From contig CAJINV010000005.1 of NCBI GenBank assembly GCA_905178155.1, positions 8,750,903 to 8,814,902 of the forward strand: a stretch of DNA of 64,000 nucleotides, in the 5' to 3' direction. Made by a program: the position numbers and the translations under genes. This stretch comes from Amoebophrya sp. A120 (lineage: Eukaryota > Sar > Dinophyceae > Syndiniales > Amoebophryaceae). The notes beneath the pieces were generated by a model. It did not search any database. It was not told the DNA's origin and saw only the letters and a list, made by a program, of their open reading frames with translations. Shown here piece after piece: positions 43,084-56,600 of this stretch; position 1 is the first letter of the stretch; every line of letters starts with the position of its first letter.

Positions 43084-45785
43084 TTATTGTAGATTGATAC
43101 CTGTCTGAAACGTTGGCGTATTTGAAGATGCTGACCCCGCACTGAACCCCTGTCCATTGGTTCTATCCATCTGCAGCAGGACCTTGAGAAACATCCGCAC
43201 CTCCTTGTAAAAATTCCCGCAGCCCTCCCGGCCGTTGGCGTTATGGTGTTCTCAACTGTTACATTCTCCGCTGTTACATGGATTTGTGATGCAAGAATTG
43301 CAAAAGTGAAAGGGGAGAGGTTGCACTTCTAGCATTACAAGTTTTGCACAGATTTAGGTGCTGTTTAGCCCTTCGCAAATTTGTCATGCGAAGCAGCTCT
43401 CCCGTGTGAATCTTGATGGTAGTTCTGCATGACAAATTCATGTAACAGTTGAGAATGTAACAGTTGAGAGCGCCATAGGCGTTGCCCGGCTTTTGGGACA
43501 GGAGAGAAACCGTGTACAGGACGAGATAGTCCTCGTCGAATTCGAAACAACTCTTGTCAATATCTTCTCCACCTCTGAAACTCGAGGAAACAAGACCTGG
43601 CTGCACTGGTTTAACACAGAGGAAGGGGTTAAAGAACAAATTCTCCTTCTCCATCAACGGCCGCACGGATGAAGCACCATTAGTTGTTCCGAATGAAGTT
43701 GTGGAGATATTATTCACAGGCTTGTACAGAACATGATTGCGCCAGTATTCCTGATAAAGCCAGCGGTGCAACTGCTCGTTGGGCTTAAGCTCCAAAAACG
43801 GGTGCACGATTTCTTCCTCCTCACTCCCTATCCTGTGCAAGAGCATCGTACTCGTATTGCAGTCATGCATTACAAACTTTTTTCTTCAGGTACATCCGCA
43901 TTACAAATTTAATTTCTCACGCTGAGGAAATTTGTAATGCATTTATACGAATACGATGCTTTTGCAAAGGATACTCCCCCAGAGCGGAAAGGTGTCCGGA
44001 AATTCCGCCCTGGAAATGATCACCCGGACTAGAACATCGTTGCTCAGATCGACCGAACTCGCTTTCGACGAAACTGCACTGGCCTTGGAGTGGGCGCGAC
44101 TGCGGAGTTCCGGCGGCAGGGACTGCAGCTCGTCGTCGTTCGCGGGGTCGTGGTTCTCATACTTGTCTTGGCCAGAACCTGGTGCCGCTTGTCTTGGCCA
44201 AAGGGGGTTTTCCAGTGTAGTTGATGTTGTGTTTCTGCTTCTGGTCCTCGGTAATAATTCTTGTTCTACTTCCGCACCTAATTGTACACGATCACGACCT
44301 GGGACAACGCCACTTGCAGATGTGGATGCTGTGGTGTTTCGGGATGCCGAATCACCTGGGCCGAACCCAAAAGTTGTTCGTCGCCCCACGTGGCTACCTT
44401 TGTCGCAAAGTAGATGTACTAGATCTTCGCTGACGGATGGTATTTTCAACGTATCATGCTCCTGGTCCTGCCCCATCATGATCACGCCTGACACATCACA
44501 TTTTGTCTCCCGACCACTGTGCACCTGACCAGAAGTAGTTGTCTGATTATTTGCTTGTCGCGCTGGAGAAGCTGGTTCGAACATCATTTTAGGAAAGTGA
44601 AACTCGACGGTCTCCTTGTCAGACTCGATGAGCTGTTCCATTTCAGGATCAAATTCGCCAGCCGCCGTGCCTGGACAACCATCCTGCTGCTCTTCCCCAA
44701 GCGGAAGCGGATTGAACCCAGCACTCATTGGCGTCATCGGCGTACCCAAAGTGGAAAAGCTGCCATCCGTATGCTGTGCAAAAGTATCGTACTCGTAGTA
44801 ATTGCGTTTATGCATTACAAATCCCCTTCTCAAGGTGAATCAGCATTGCAAATTTAATTTGTAATGCTGGGGTAGATTGTAATGCAATTTATACGAGTAA
44901 GATGCTTTTGCATTGCATAATCCGACCAGGGAGAGGACTTGCGACACGGTGCCGCAGAGGGGATCTTGTAAATTTGGATCAACGACTCGGGCGCGGCCGT
45001 GTAGTTCGCTTTTAGCAAGGCCAGCGCAAACTGCTTTTTTGTCATGGTCAAAACGTAGGAAAAGGTCGAGAGGTGAACCCGGGGGAGATCCAGATCCTCG
45101 TTGTCTTTCGACGATGTTGCGAAAGAACTACTATTCGCACAACTAGCCCTGGTCCTCTGGTTCTTCGTTTTCTCAGCAGAAGTTGTTTTCTGAACGGGTG
45201 TTGGCGTCTCGGAGTCATCAACATCGTCCACCGAGGGGGAAGAGGTCAGCATCTCTGACATCATGGTAAGGCTTTGGAGCTGCCTCTTGCCTGGTATTAT
45301 AATATCACGTTTTTTATTTTGCGTTCTGAAAAATCATCATGAAACATTCGAAGATTCAGTGCATTCGATGCTGTGGTCAATAGTACAACTCTACTGCAGC
45401 TCTGAGAAAAAAAATTCACCGTGAAAAATAAAACACGGGTAAAAAAAGTACTTGCAGCCAGCAGCTTCTCCTGTTCAGCAGCACGAGCAGCCGGAGCCGT
45501 TTTCTCCGCCTCATCCAATGCAGCTTTCTTCACCAGGTCATAAAACGTGTCCGGGACGGGAATTTGTTGCAGATCGCCAGACAGGTTAAAGAACCGCAAC
45601 ACGGGGGAAGGAAACGCGGGATTGTGCAAAGATAAAGAAGGAAACGCCGCACAGTTAAACACCACATTAGACGTCGGCGAGGTCGTGGCGGTGATCTTCC
45701 CATGGTCCCCGCTACTAGTAGGTGGTTCGTGAATATCCCCCTGACCACGGGGAGAAAAAGAATTTTGGTAAACAATGGACGACAT
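43084..45785 (-). CDS. 664-residue protein of unknown function
   Basis: Exons 45785-45452, 45290-44920, 44764-43974, 43823-43478 and 43236-43084 give 664 residues from ATG to TAA. The first intron (45451-45291) is GT-AG; the other three are introners with perfect repeats. Conserved-looking blocks are YVLTMTKKQFALALLKANY, DVLVRVIISRAEFPDTFPLW, HPFLELKPNEQLHRWLYQEY and GNFYKEVRMFLKVLLQMDR, separated by Ser/Thr/Gly-rich acidic linkers. No signal peptide or membrane segment is seen. No family recognised. It ends about 65 nt before the proposed start of the next gene. Confidence 0.68.
43242..43477. mobile_element. Introner IE-D
   Basis: TIRs TATGGTGTTCTCAACTGTTAC and GTAACAGTTGAGAGCGCCATA; perfect repeat ggcgt; the join NANGREGC is in frame. 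Confidence 0.92.
43829..43973. mobile_element. Introner IE-A
   Basis: Ends TATCCTGTGCAAGAGCATCG and CGATGCTTTTGCAAAGGATA; perfect repeat ctccc. Confidence 0.92.
44770..44919. mobile_element. Introner IE-A
   Basis: Ends TATGCTGTGCAAAAGTATCG and GATGCTTTTGCATTGCATA; perfect repeat atccg. Confidence 0.92.
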
Positions 45786-47628
45786 CTTAATGAAAATACA
45801 TTGAAAGAACAAGCAGTTCTTCTTTCAAGGTTAAAAAAATTACACTGTTGCTGAAAAAAAACACACGTAGTACGGGAGCAGAATCATTATTATTGACGAT
45901 GTTGGTATAACTTTAGTAGCAGTTAATTTAAACAGTTCTTCATTTGAATCATAAAAAAATTGACTAGGTGACCCAGCACCACATTCACTCTGGTTGAAGA
46001 AGAGCAGCACGACCTTGGTGTGCTCCTGCTCCGTCCGTAGTAGATGTGTAGAGCCATTGTACTTAGTACAGCTCTAGCTTGTTTGGACAGAACTTTTAGA
46101 CGAACTGTGCAATAGAGAAAGCTTGGCTTTATACTGTGATGCTCCTTTGACCTGAAACTATTCTGGCTCCTCGCTCTCGCTTTGGAGAACGACCCTGAAA
46201 CTCAAGAATGGACTTTGTTCACTAACACAAATAAGTACCGAAACAACTGATGAGGGAATTATATTTATCCTGGGGTAAATTCATACGGTAGACCGAATTT
46301 GATGGCACTCACATCACAACTTTTGTCAATCCACCCTTGCACGTACTTAGAGCAACTTTCAGAAGAATCGACACGGACAACGAACTTTCAAGCGGCTTTG
46401 GCATCAACAAGAAAACTATCACATCAAGTTGAAGTATCTTCAACCCATATTCGAGGAGTCAATAAACTAATATGAATATCTCCATCCTCAAGATCAACAT
46501 GAAATAGAAACCCTTTATTTTGTCACTACTTCTCCTAAACCAATGTCCAATGCTATAGCGTTTTTGCAGCCCCAGAAGGATCGTAGACCCTCCCCAAGAA
46601 TTGTCTGTAACGACGCAGAAACAAAAGAACCCTGAAACAATGAAGATCATGATCAGATGCAAGAAGAAGCGCAAAATAAGTCAATGAAGAAAAATGAAAA
46701 CAAACATCCCAAAGAAGTACCGACGTGTAGTAGTGTGCCTCTGCCTGGCTAAAACAAATGGCGAACACAGAGAACACTGACAGCATTTGCTATTCGTGTC
46801 GCGGCTTGTTGACAACATCGCAGAGGACGGGGGGTATAGTAAGCCAGAGTCTCCGATTCACATATTTCTGACATTTCGTCCTGCGTTCTACAACTCTATC
46901 TCTTGTTTTGATTGCTTTTTCGCAAGCCTGCTGCTGCAGCCCTCCCTCGAAGCGACAAGCTGCATCAAGGTACGACACAGCTTCCAGCAAGCTGCGGTGA
47001 CAAGAAGACTTTCGAATAGAAGTGTCTCTGCAAAAGCTGTCTCAGTTTTCAAGAGGAAGAACTGGTGCAGCTGTCAACCTATTTTTAGAAAACTTGAATA
47101 TTACACATGCACGACCACGACCTATGGCGGTACTACAGAAGCTCGCCGTCGTGATCGCAGAATTTATCACGTAAAGTGGTAAAGGTACATCATTGAACAA
47201 ATTCATCATCCCTTTCTTGCATTACAAAGCAAATCTATGTTTTAACTTATGCATTACAAATCCCCTGTAGAAGTTCTTTATTCACTTGCTCTCTTCCACC
47301 ATGGCCTCAAATTCGTCCCACCACAATTGGTCCATCAAGCGTTATGAATGGAAATCGTTGTTGAGTAGTTCTTTTCAGGTTGAAGTTTGTGATGCTCTCA
47401 CCGCTCTGCCAAGTATTCAGTTGGTGGTGCACAAGATCATGCTTGAGCACTTTTGGAGACGAGTTGACCTACTACCCTTCACGTTGAAGAAGGCAAAATG
47501 CAAAGAATATAGAAAGTCGAAGTCCTCCACCTCTGCTAGAAGATCTTACATAAGTTTCAATCGTGGAAGAACTGCACTCGATGCATAGTTTACAAACTCC
47601 AGCCTGTCTCAGCAACTTGTCCTGCATG
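45786..47628. other. Intergenic, nothing recognised
   Basis: About 1.8 kb without a frame that can be extended. Some open stretches on both strands (46459-46786 minus, 46787-47182 plus, 47286-47588 plus) lack neighbours or motifs. Presumably 3' flank of the glycosyltransferase gene plus upstream region of the next one. Confidence 0.4.
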
Positions 47629-50600
47629 TCATAAACTCCTGACCAACACGTGCGGCCTTTCCCACGGTTTCCTATTCTCCCCCGCCCAATGTAACACTTT
47701 CGGCGGGAGAGACATCTGCGTGAAAGCGACCAGATCCCGGGTGACGTTAAACCGCGTGAACGGCGCAAATTCGTTTTTCAAATGTATGCATTGCAAAAGT
47801 AAAAATATCGCCATCGTATAAAATTGCAGTTACGCATGACAAATCTACGTTTCTACACTATCCCGCATGACAGATTTCGTTTTTCTTCTAAAGCAAATTT
47901 GTAATGCAATTCATACTACTTAGGATGATATTTTTGCAATGCATAAAATGGTACTGGTATTTGAATTCCGTGTTCAGTTCGTCTTTGTCCGATTCGCTTG
48001 TATCCATGGGCCCATAGTACTCATTCCAGGTCATATCTAGCAACTGCGTGCCGGTCTTGTATTCGACGAAAAAATTGTACTCCATGGGTAAAACGCAGTG
48101 GTAAGGGAGAAGCAGATGGTCCTTGTATCCCAACCTGTCTAGGTCGTACCTGACGTTTTCTATCGACTTCCCATTGGTCGTGAAATAGACCCGTTGAATC
48201 GAGTTCGCATCCGTGGGAGGGACATACGCTGGGTTCACCGGCTGTTGTGTTGCTTGCGCCTGTTGCCGATTCTTCTCGTCGAGGGCGAGGCTCGCGTTGG
48301 ATTTTAAAGAGAGAATCACCGTGTCCGGCTTCAGTAAAGCACCCCGGCCAAGTAACTCCCCGTGCTCCCATCTCGTTGCGAAGTGCTCGTCGCAGCCGAC
48401 GAAAGTGAGAGGTATCTGGTTACTGTCCGAGGAGTCGTCCACTTCTGGAGCATCAGCTTCTTCTGCTACGGTGCTCGTAGTACCATCTTCGTCCCCTTTT
48501 GGAGGTAGGTGTACTTCTTGCTGTACCGCATTACTAGAAACAGGAGTTTGCTCCTGCACCTGCTCCAACTGTCTATCTGCAACGAACCCGTCTGGCAATT
48601 CTTGCTCGTACAGCACTCCGCTTTCATCCTGTTCCCTGGTAGAGTCCAATTCTGTATGGACTGCAAATGTGTCTGGTTCTGGAAGATGAGTGCAGGAGTA
48701 GTTTGTCATGCATCTTAAAGATCACGCAGCTGGTCTCTCATGCACGCAAAAGCATTACAGGTTTTTCGCAGGCCTCTTGATGCCTATCCCGCATGACAAA
48801 ATCTCTATTTGCCTAGTAAGAAATAGAAATGGGCAGCTTTTGGCGCTCATGCATCACAAATTTTTTCCTATTCCATGATCTGCATCACAAGTTGCAACCT
48901 TTCAGACCCAGACATATTTGCACTGCATACTCTGTCATGCTGTGGTAGAAGTGCTTCCGTCTCCTCCGTGCCCCCTCATCGCCCTCCGTCCCGAGGGGCT
49001 CGAAGCGGACATAACCGAGTCGAACTTGGTTCCGGACTAGGAAGTTGTCCAGCCACGGCTGCTGCAACCCCTTTTCGAAGAGATGGGATAGCCGATCATC
49101 TCGGATTATCGGGGAATGCTTGCCGAAATCAGATAAAGCGTACATCAGCTGGTTGAAAAACTTCTCGATGTATGCACTGCAAAAGTATCGTACTCGTACT
49201 AATCGCAGCCACCCATGCATTACAAATCTAGCAATCAAGGGAAATCCGCATTACGAATTACATTTGTAATGCTGAGCCAATTTGTGATGCAATTTATTCT
49301 AGTACGACGCTTTTGCAGTTCATACGTTGGGAGTCAAAACCATCACCCCAATGTTCAAATACGGAAACCGGTTCATGTCGGCGAACAACCGGAAAGTGGC
49401 AAACGGAGTGACGCCAATTGCCAAGGGCGCGTTGATTTGAAAAAGTTCGTCAATCGGCCGGGTGAGAAGCATGTCTGCGTCCAGGAAGATCACTTTCTCG
49501 AACTCGGTCAACTTCCAGCGATAGAAACCAACCGCTGTTATCCTGAGGAAAAACGTCCGCACCCCATAGTACTCACGTTGCGAACTCTGCAACACAAATC
49601 CACCAGTTTTGGGAGCCATGCATAACAAGGTCGTCTTTATAGTGTAGTAGTAATGCAGGTTCTTAGCAAGGACAGTCGCATCACAAACCCTTCTCCTTAT
49701 CCTGTTTACGGCATTACAAATGTTGCCAAAACACGGTTGGAAATGTCCCTGCTCATGTAGATGCGCAGTACAAATTCTTTAACTTGTATTGCAAACATGC
49801 ATCACATCAGAAAAAAAAATTCCAATTTTCTTAAGGTCAAAATGCACAGCGTTCGTGCTAATTCAGGTCATTTTAGTGCAAAACTGGTCTTGTTAAGTCA
49901 AAAACAATAAAAACGCCGGAAAAGCGCACGGCGGGGCCACATAGTTAACCCTAAAAATTGCGCAGATGCGCAAAAAAGCGAGAACTTAGACGAAAAGGAC
50001 GCAAGTTCATCGAAATAAACACAGAAGCGCAACACTTTGCACACCAGCGAAAAACGGCCAAAACCACAGCGACCCGCGTGCCGATGGCAAGGAGATCGCG
50101 CTCTTTGTCAAGAAAGAGCGCGTCTCTTTGGTGGGAATTAGGCTTATTTTGCAGCAAAATTGCTCTTGTTAAGCCAAAAAGGCAGAAACGCGCAACATTC
50201 GGGCCGTGGGCTTCACCTAGTTAGGCCTGGAAAGTGCACACATGCACCCAAAAAAGCAAACTAAGGCAAAAACGTCGGAAAATCATCAAAATAAGCAAGA
50301 AAGTGCGACCATTTGCACACTAACCACGACCAGCCAAGAACAGAACAAAGCGGGCGCCGATGTTTTTGCAAAGCGCTGCAGCGCGTTTGCTGGCAATGAC
50401 TCACGGGCAAAGCCAAAAGCAGACGGCGCGGACTTTTTTAGGCCCGACATGCGTCGGAAATGCTCAAACTCCGCAAAAATCAGCAAAAAAGGTTCAAAAA
50501 CACAGCAAAACGATCGCGGGAAAGCACAAAAACACAGCAAAAGGACCCAAATGCGAGGAAAAACAGCGCAGAGCTGGCCTTGTTAAGTCAAAAAGCCGCA

Positions 50601-53600
50601 AATGCGACACATGTGGGCCATGGGCTTCACTTAGTCCGCCCGAAAAGTGTGCAAATGCACCAAATAAAGACGCAAGCCAAGGCAAAAACGTCGCAAAGCC
50701 ATCGAAGTAGGCGAAAAAGTGCAACACTTTGCAAATTCTCCAAAAAGACACAAAAGCGCAACAACGCGCGCGCCAATGATTTTGCAGAAGCAAGTCCGCA
50801 GAGCGGTGGCGCTATGTATCGCACCCGCCAGGCCACTTCCAGACAGTTTGGCCGCTCTGAGGACCGAAATGCGCCAAAGAAACTTCCTTCAGCTTAAAAG
50901 GCGCAAAAGCGCGACAGGGTGAGCCAATGAAATACAACAAAAAGGCGGCGAGAATAACCATCCCCAGGCAGTTTGTTCGTTTTCTGGCCCAAACAATGAA
51001 AATGCGCCGAAAAGGCACAACCACGCAACAAAATGAGCGAAGTACGGCAAAAAAACAGCGAAAAGACACCAAAAAAGGACGACGAAGGCAGAATATTGAC
51101 AACGTCGCCACTCTTAGCGCAGAACCTTAGCAACTGCGGCGCCTCTCGTGCTTCCTTGATAAGTCGAGTCTGGCGCTGCAGCGCAAAAAGGATAACAAAG
51201 ACAAAACCACACAAATGCAGAAAAGAAGCGAAAAGCACTGCCGCGTCACTCCCCTGCGCCCGGGCATGAAGATAAACGCCATGCGGTCAGCGCGCGAGGC
51301 GAGAAGCATCAGAAAAATGCCCACACCAAGAAACAGGCCGCTGGCTGACAAGCCGCACCGGCCTCCGGGATTGCATTACATGGAAAACCAGCGAAGACGA
51401 AGAGCGTAGCTCGGTACTAATGCAGGGCGCTTACGCGAAACAGTCGCGCCGCTAGCTCTGGAAGCAAAGTGCGAAAAACACAGACAACCGGCGCAGCGTG
51501 GTTTGGCCCACAAAAATACGCGGAGGGGACCGGGAAGTGCACAGACCGGCGCGGGCCAGTGCAAAAGTGCGGCAAACATGCTCGACCTAGTAAAAAAACG
51601 GCAAAAGCCGCCGCAACACGGAAAACGGCCCGCGACCGTTTGCGCTGGCAGGCACGCTACCAAAAGGCACGGACAGGCACAAGCGCCGCGGGCTAGACTA
51701 TGTATTAGCGGGGCAATATTTACTAACGAGAAATGAAAAAACAGAGCAGCGGCAAAAATTTCGACACGAAAAAGAGCAAAAGGGCGCCAACTGCAGGGGC
51801 GGGCTGTTGTTCATGTTCCTCCTGCCATAAAATAGCAAAAAGGCACAAAAAGCCCCGGCAAAATTAAACACAAAGCACCGCGGAGCCGCTCGCCTTAGCT
51901 CAGACATGGAAACCCGCGCCACGCGAGCAACAAAAAAAAAGGAAAACACCCCAAGGGCGCCCACACCAGCACGCGAGCCGGCGGCGGGGAAAACGAATCG
52001 CCTGCAGAGGCTACACTGCACGCAATGGAAGAAAAAGCCGAAGGGGCGGGGTAAAATCCAAAACTTTTCGCGGGCGTGGGGAGGGCGAAGCGCCCCGGCA
52101 GCGCAAGCTTGCGCGCGCTGCAAAAATTCAAAAAGAGTTATCTTTTAGCTGTTTCAGATATTCACCGAGTAAGATCTCGGGCGGTGCTCGACTCAGATCT
52201 CTTGGGGAGTTGTCTGTCATTGCAAATCTGCATGACAACTCTGGGACGGGCACGTTTTTGCTCACGATAGCTGTTGGAGTGGTTTTTCTCTCGTACCACC
52301 ATTCGATCTTGCCGTCAGAATTCGGCTCGGGCTCTCTTTTATGCATTGCAAAAGTATCGCATTTGTATTGCTAAAAGCAGACTGCAGACCAGATCTGTCA
52401 TGCAGAGGTACTGCACCTACGACGAGTACGATACGGATACTTTTGCAACGCCTACTTTCCAAATGTTGGTGCTTTCACGGGTAACTCCGACTCGAGGACG
52501 CGACGGACTTCTAAATTGTAGTCACCGGATCTTCTAGAGAGGGAATTCCTTGTGGTTGTGGGTCGTTGTTGCGGTGGCTCATCATCTCCTGCTCTAGGCG
52601 GTTTCGTCGCTTGCTGAGCGGCCCCTCGACCATCACGTAGATGCGTCCCAAACAGCAATTTTTCCTCCGTCTCATTGCTCAGTTTCTCATTTGACAAAAT
52701 GATGAACCGATACTTCCCCTTGTGCACTCGGTAGACGCTCCTTGCGAGCGTTCTCAGCGCGTTGATGTAGGTTTCCACCTCCTTGTTATCAAACATCACC
52801 GAAGTGAAGGCGAACCGTTTGGACACCTTTCTCGCGAAGATTTTCGAATTGTCGACGGACAGGAGTTATGCATTGCAAAAGCATCGCACTACACTAGCTC
52901 TAGCATAAAATGCATTTACAAATTTTTCCAAGAGAAAAAATGCAGTTTGTCATGCTGGATAACGTAGAAAGTTTAGATTTGTCATGCATATCTGCACGTA
53001 ATACGAGTGCATTGCTTTTGCAATTCATAGGAGTTGCCTATCCACCGTGATTTTCTGTCTTGTGCCGTCGGCGAAAACGGTCGTGATGCCGTCTTTAAAC
53101 ATACCTTTCACGATATCGCATGAAAAAACTGTTTCACTGTGATGATTTTGCAATATCTGCATCACAAGTTTGCTACACATGACGCGGAAAACTTGCCATG
53201 CGCGCTTCCCAAGGGAAAAAACGCTTCAAAATCCAATGTCTTGCAGGTGTAGCAAGACAAACACCTTGGCGCTTCGTTCTCTGCATCACAAGTTCACAGT
53301 GAAACAGTTTTTTCTTGCGATACACGATGCCCCCCTCGATGAACACTTGGGTGGTAGTAGTGGTGGTAGTTGATGAAGTAGCTACGACATCGGCACCACT
53401 CATTGCCACTCTAGAATTTCGGCCTTGACCTTGGTTCTTTACTTTCTCCTTGATCCTTTTCTGCTCCTCCCGTAAATCCAATCCCAACCCGCCCGACATG
53501 AGATTGATCACGCTCGCCTCGACATTCCACTCCCCCTGGTACCCGACTGCTTTCCCGTCTTCGTTATGAGAGTGCACAACCCCCCCCCTCCGCCTCGTTT

Positions 53601-56600
53601 GTCATGCAGAATACCCAGCCAGCCCTTTGCCTCTTGGCACTGTTTGCGTGACAAGTTCTGGCGACCCAAATAGCACTACACTCCAGTGCAAGTTTGTCAT
53701 GCAAAACTAACCGGCATTCATGCTATACAAATGAGGGAGAGGGGGGGTTGTGCACCGTCATATTCGTCCTTCTTCCGACAGTAAAACTCCTGCATCAAGC
53801 TTCGCTGGATAATCGAAAGACCCTTCAACAACCGCCTCGCTTCTGGTAAAGCCAACAACGCGCCGAAGAACCCCTTCCGCTGCCACCGCGCCCAGGTGTG
53901 GAGGAGCATGTCGATGTCGGTGAGGGTTGTGTGGAGAAAAACTTCTAACCGAAGTTTCAAATCGGTCAATTGCTGCTCGGATAGACGGAAGAGAATGGTT
54001 GGTTTGTTCTTGGGGTCTGTAGTTCTTTCGACGGCGTCTTCATCATGCAACACAAACTTGATGTCAGGGAAATGATCCGGTTTTGGAGTTGTGTCGACGG
54101 CCACAGGAACTGCATTCGGTGCAGCTCCCGGTGCCCCCGCCTCGTTCTTACTCTCTTCAACACTACCATTCCCCGCCCAATCGATATCCTCTTCTGAAAA
54201 CGTCGCGGCGCTGTCGGTCCAAAAGTCGCCTCGTTCCTTGTTTAAGCGGTTTATGATCAGTTCTGTCCAGGAGGGGATTTTCACCTTTTCTCGTAGCCAG
54301 TCACTGTACGTTCTCCTGTGGATTTCCTCGAACGTTTTGTCGTTGTGGTACTTCTTGAAAAGGGTGTGGGTCCAATGCTGGGTAGTGGTGGTGGATTCAG
54401 ATTCTAAAACTTCCTCTGGCAGTCCCTGTGAAGATCCGCTCTGGCAGGCGTGCTTGTAGGTTCTGTCGATCTTGCTGCGAGGGGGGTTTGCATCGTCCCT
54501 GTTCTGGTCGAAGGCGCCCGATGTTGTGTGCTCCATATGCTCTGGCTCGGGCGTCCCCGGAATTTGGAAAATGTTATCGCCAGAATCCGACACGGCGGTG
54601 AGGTTAACCTGTAGCACTACCTCAACCAAATACTCAGCTAAAGCGACCGCTTGCTGCAAGCTGCAGGACGGCATGAGGTACTTGGTGACGTGTCGGATGT
54701 GCTAGTATCGCAGGAAAAAAGTGCTACAGTCACACATTTGTATGCAATTTCAGAATCACAAAGCTGCTCTGCCTGGCGAAGAAAACTTGTAAAAATGCGC
54801 AGACTAAATAAGGGAAAACACGAATAAAATGAGGCTGGCAAGCATTTCCTGCATGACAGAGGTTGTCTGTCTTGCTTGTCTTCCATCAGAGTGTGTAACT
54901 GTAATACTTTTTTCTCAGCATAGGTTTTGCATCCGGTTCAATTGTGTCGGTGAGATGAAGGATTCTTGGTTGATCACCCGCTTTTCTTGTTCCCCAGTAA
55001 TCTGGTCCGGGGAATCTTCTTCAGGGGTAACTTCAGCATCAGAACTCGTCGTTTCTGATGCAAAATGCGAATCAAAAAACTTGCTCGTCAACTTGTTCTC
55101 CCGGATTAATTTCCCCGCGTCAACGAATATGACCCGCTCAGGTGGTACAATCACAACCACAAGCGTTACAATAGAGTCTGACATTTGTCTTGCATGATGA
55201 GCATGACAGTCTCGCATAGCGTTCCACATTCTGCAATACAAATTTTGCCACATTGCAGTGGGGTTTGGGGCTCCGGAGTTTGTCATGCGCAATCCTATGA
55301 GAGTAGGGTAGATCGTTCACTTCTTGCATCACAGATTTCCAGATTCTATGGTAATCGATTTGAGATTGTAACAGCTGAGCAGGTTATAACGAAGCCGGGC
55401 AGTTTCTGTTTGTCGTGCGCGAGGTTCAAGCGCCAGATCACGTTGCCTGGCTCGTGCACAATTCTCGGGCCGTGGGAAATGCGGAGGGAAAGTGTGAGTT
55501 ATGTGGAAGTAGGGTTTAGAACTGCAATCTGTGTGTCCGTCGTGCCCAAGCGACAAATTTTTGATTTAGCAAAATCGAATCAGGATAGATCGGAACCTCG
55601 CGTCCCCACAAACCCCTCGCCCCGGGGCCAGGCAGGCCTTCGGGTACGCGAGGGCATTTTGGCTCGTGTTTTAAAATTTGGAAGGTTGCAAACTTTGTAA
55701 TGCTCAATTTCGCCCAACGAAAACGCTTCGAGCTACCAAAAACGAAACACGAGCTAAAGGACCCTCGCGTTCCCAAAAGACCCGCGGCCCAGGGACAGTC
55801 AGGCCCTCGGGTACGCGAGGGCATTTTCGCCCGTGATTCAAAATTTGAAAGGTTGCAAAATTTGCAATGCGGAATTTTCCCAAACGAAAAATTTTGAACG
55901 GCAAAAAATGAAACACGAGCTAACGGACCCTCGCGTCCGCACAAGACCAGAAGGGAGCGTTCGCTCGGTCTTCGGGCTTTCGGAGGCTGTGCAGCACATC
56001 CTATCATCCGCCCGGCTCACAGCTTCCCTCCGATATCCGAAAAGTGCGACACTTGAAATTCCACGCCCCGACTGTCGTGAAAGTGCGCTGCCGAGGTGCC
56101 GAAACGATTCTTCTCGAGTATTGTCTTTCTTTCGCGGTCGTGGTCCGCAGATTGTTGTATTGCAGGTGGTTCTGAATCCGAATCGCTAGATGTACCACTT
56201 CCTTTGCTCGTCACATCCTCGTCCTCCACGACACTCACGTCCAATTCCACGGGATCCTCCCGCAAAATCGTGAACTGGTCCAAGTCCAAAACCCGTTTCG
56301 CAAACGGGTGCGACTGCAGCAACGCCTTGTGGTGCTCGAAGAATGTCGGGATCGGGGAGATTTTATCCTGTGCAAAAGTATCGTACTCGTACTAATTGCA
56401 TATATGCATGACAAATCTTCTTCCTAAGGTAAAACAGCATTACAAATTGCATTTGTCATGCTGGGCAAATTTGTATATGCAATTTGTACTAGTACGATGC
56501 TTTTGCATTGCATAGATTTGCGTGTAGTTGCTGCTGTCGAGGAAAAATTCCCTGGAAAGCTCCGAGCGGGCGTGAAGCACGTAGTTCTCGAAGGATTTGT

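Noticed and set aside
53323-53420. G-box-like repeat (centriole/flagellar TCP10 type) in GGIVKGMFKDGITTVFADGT
   Set aside because: Only one or two weak units, across an introner junction; insufficient to assign the domain.
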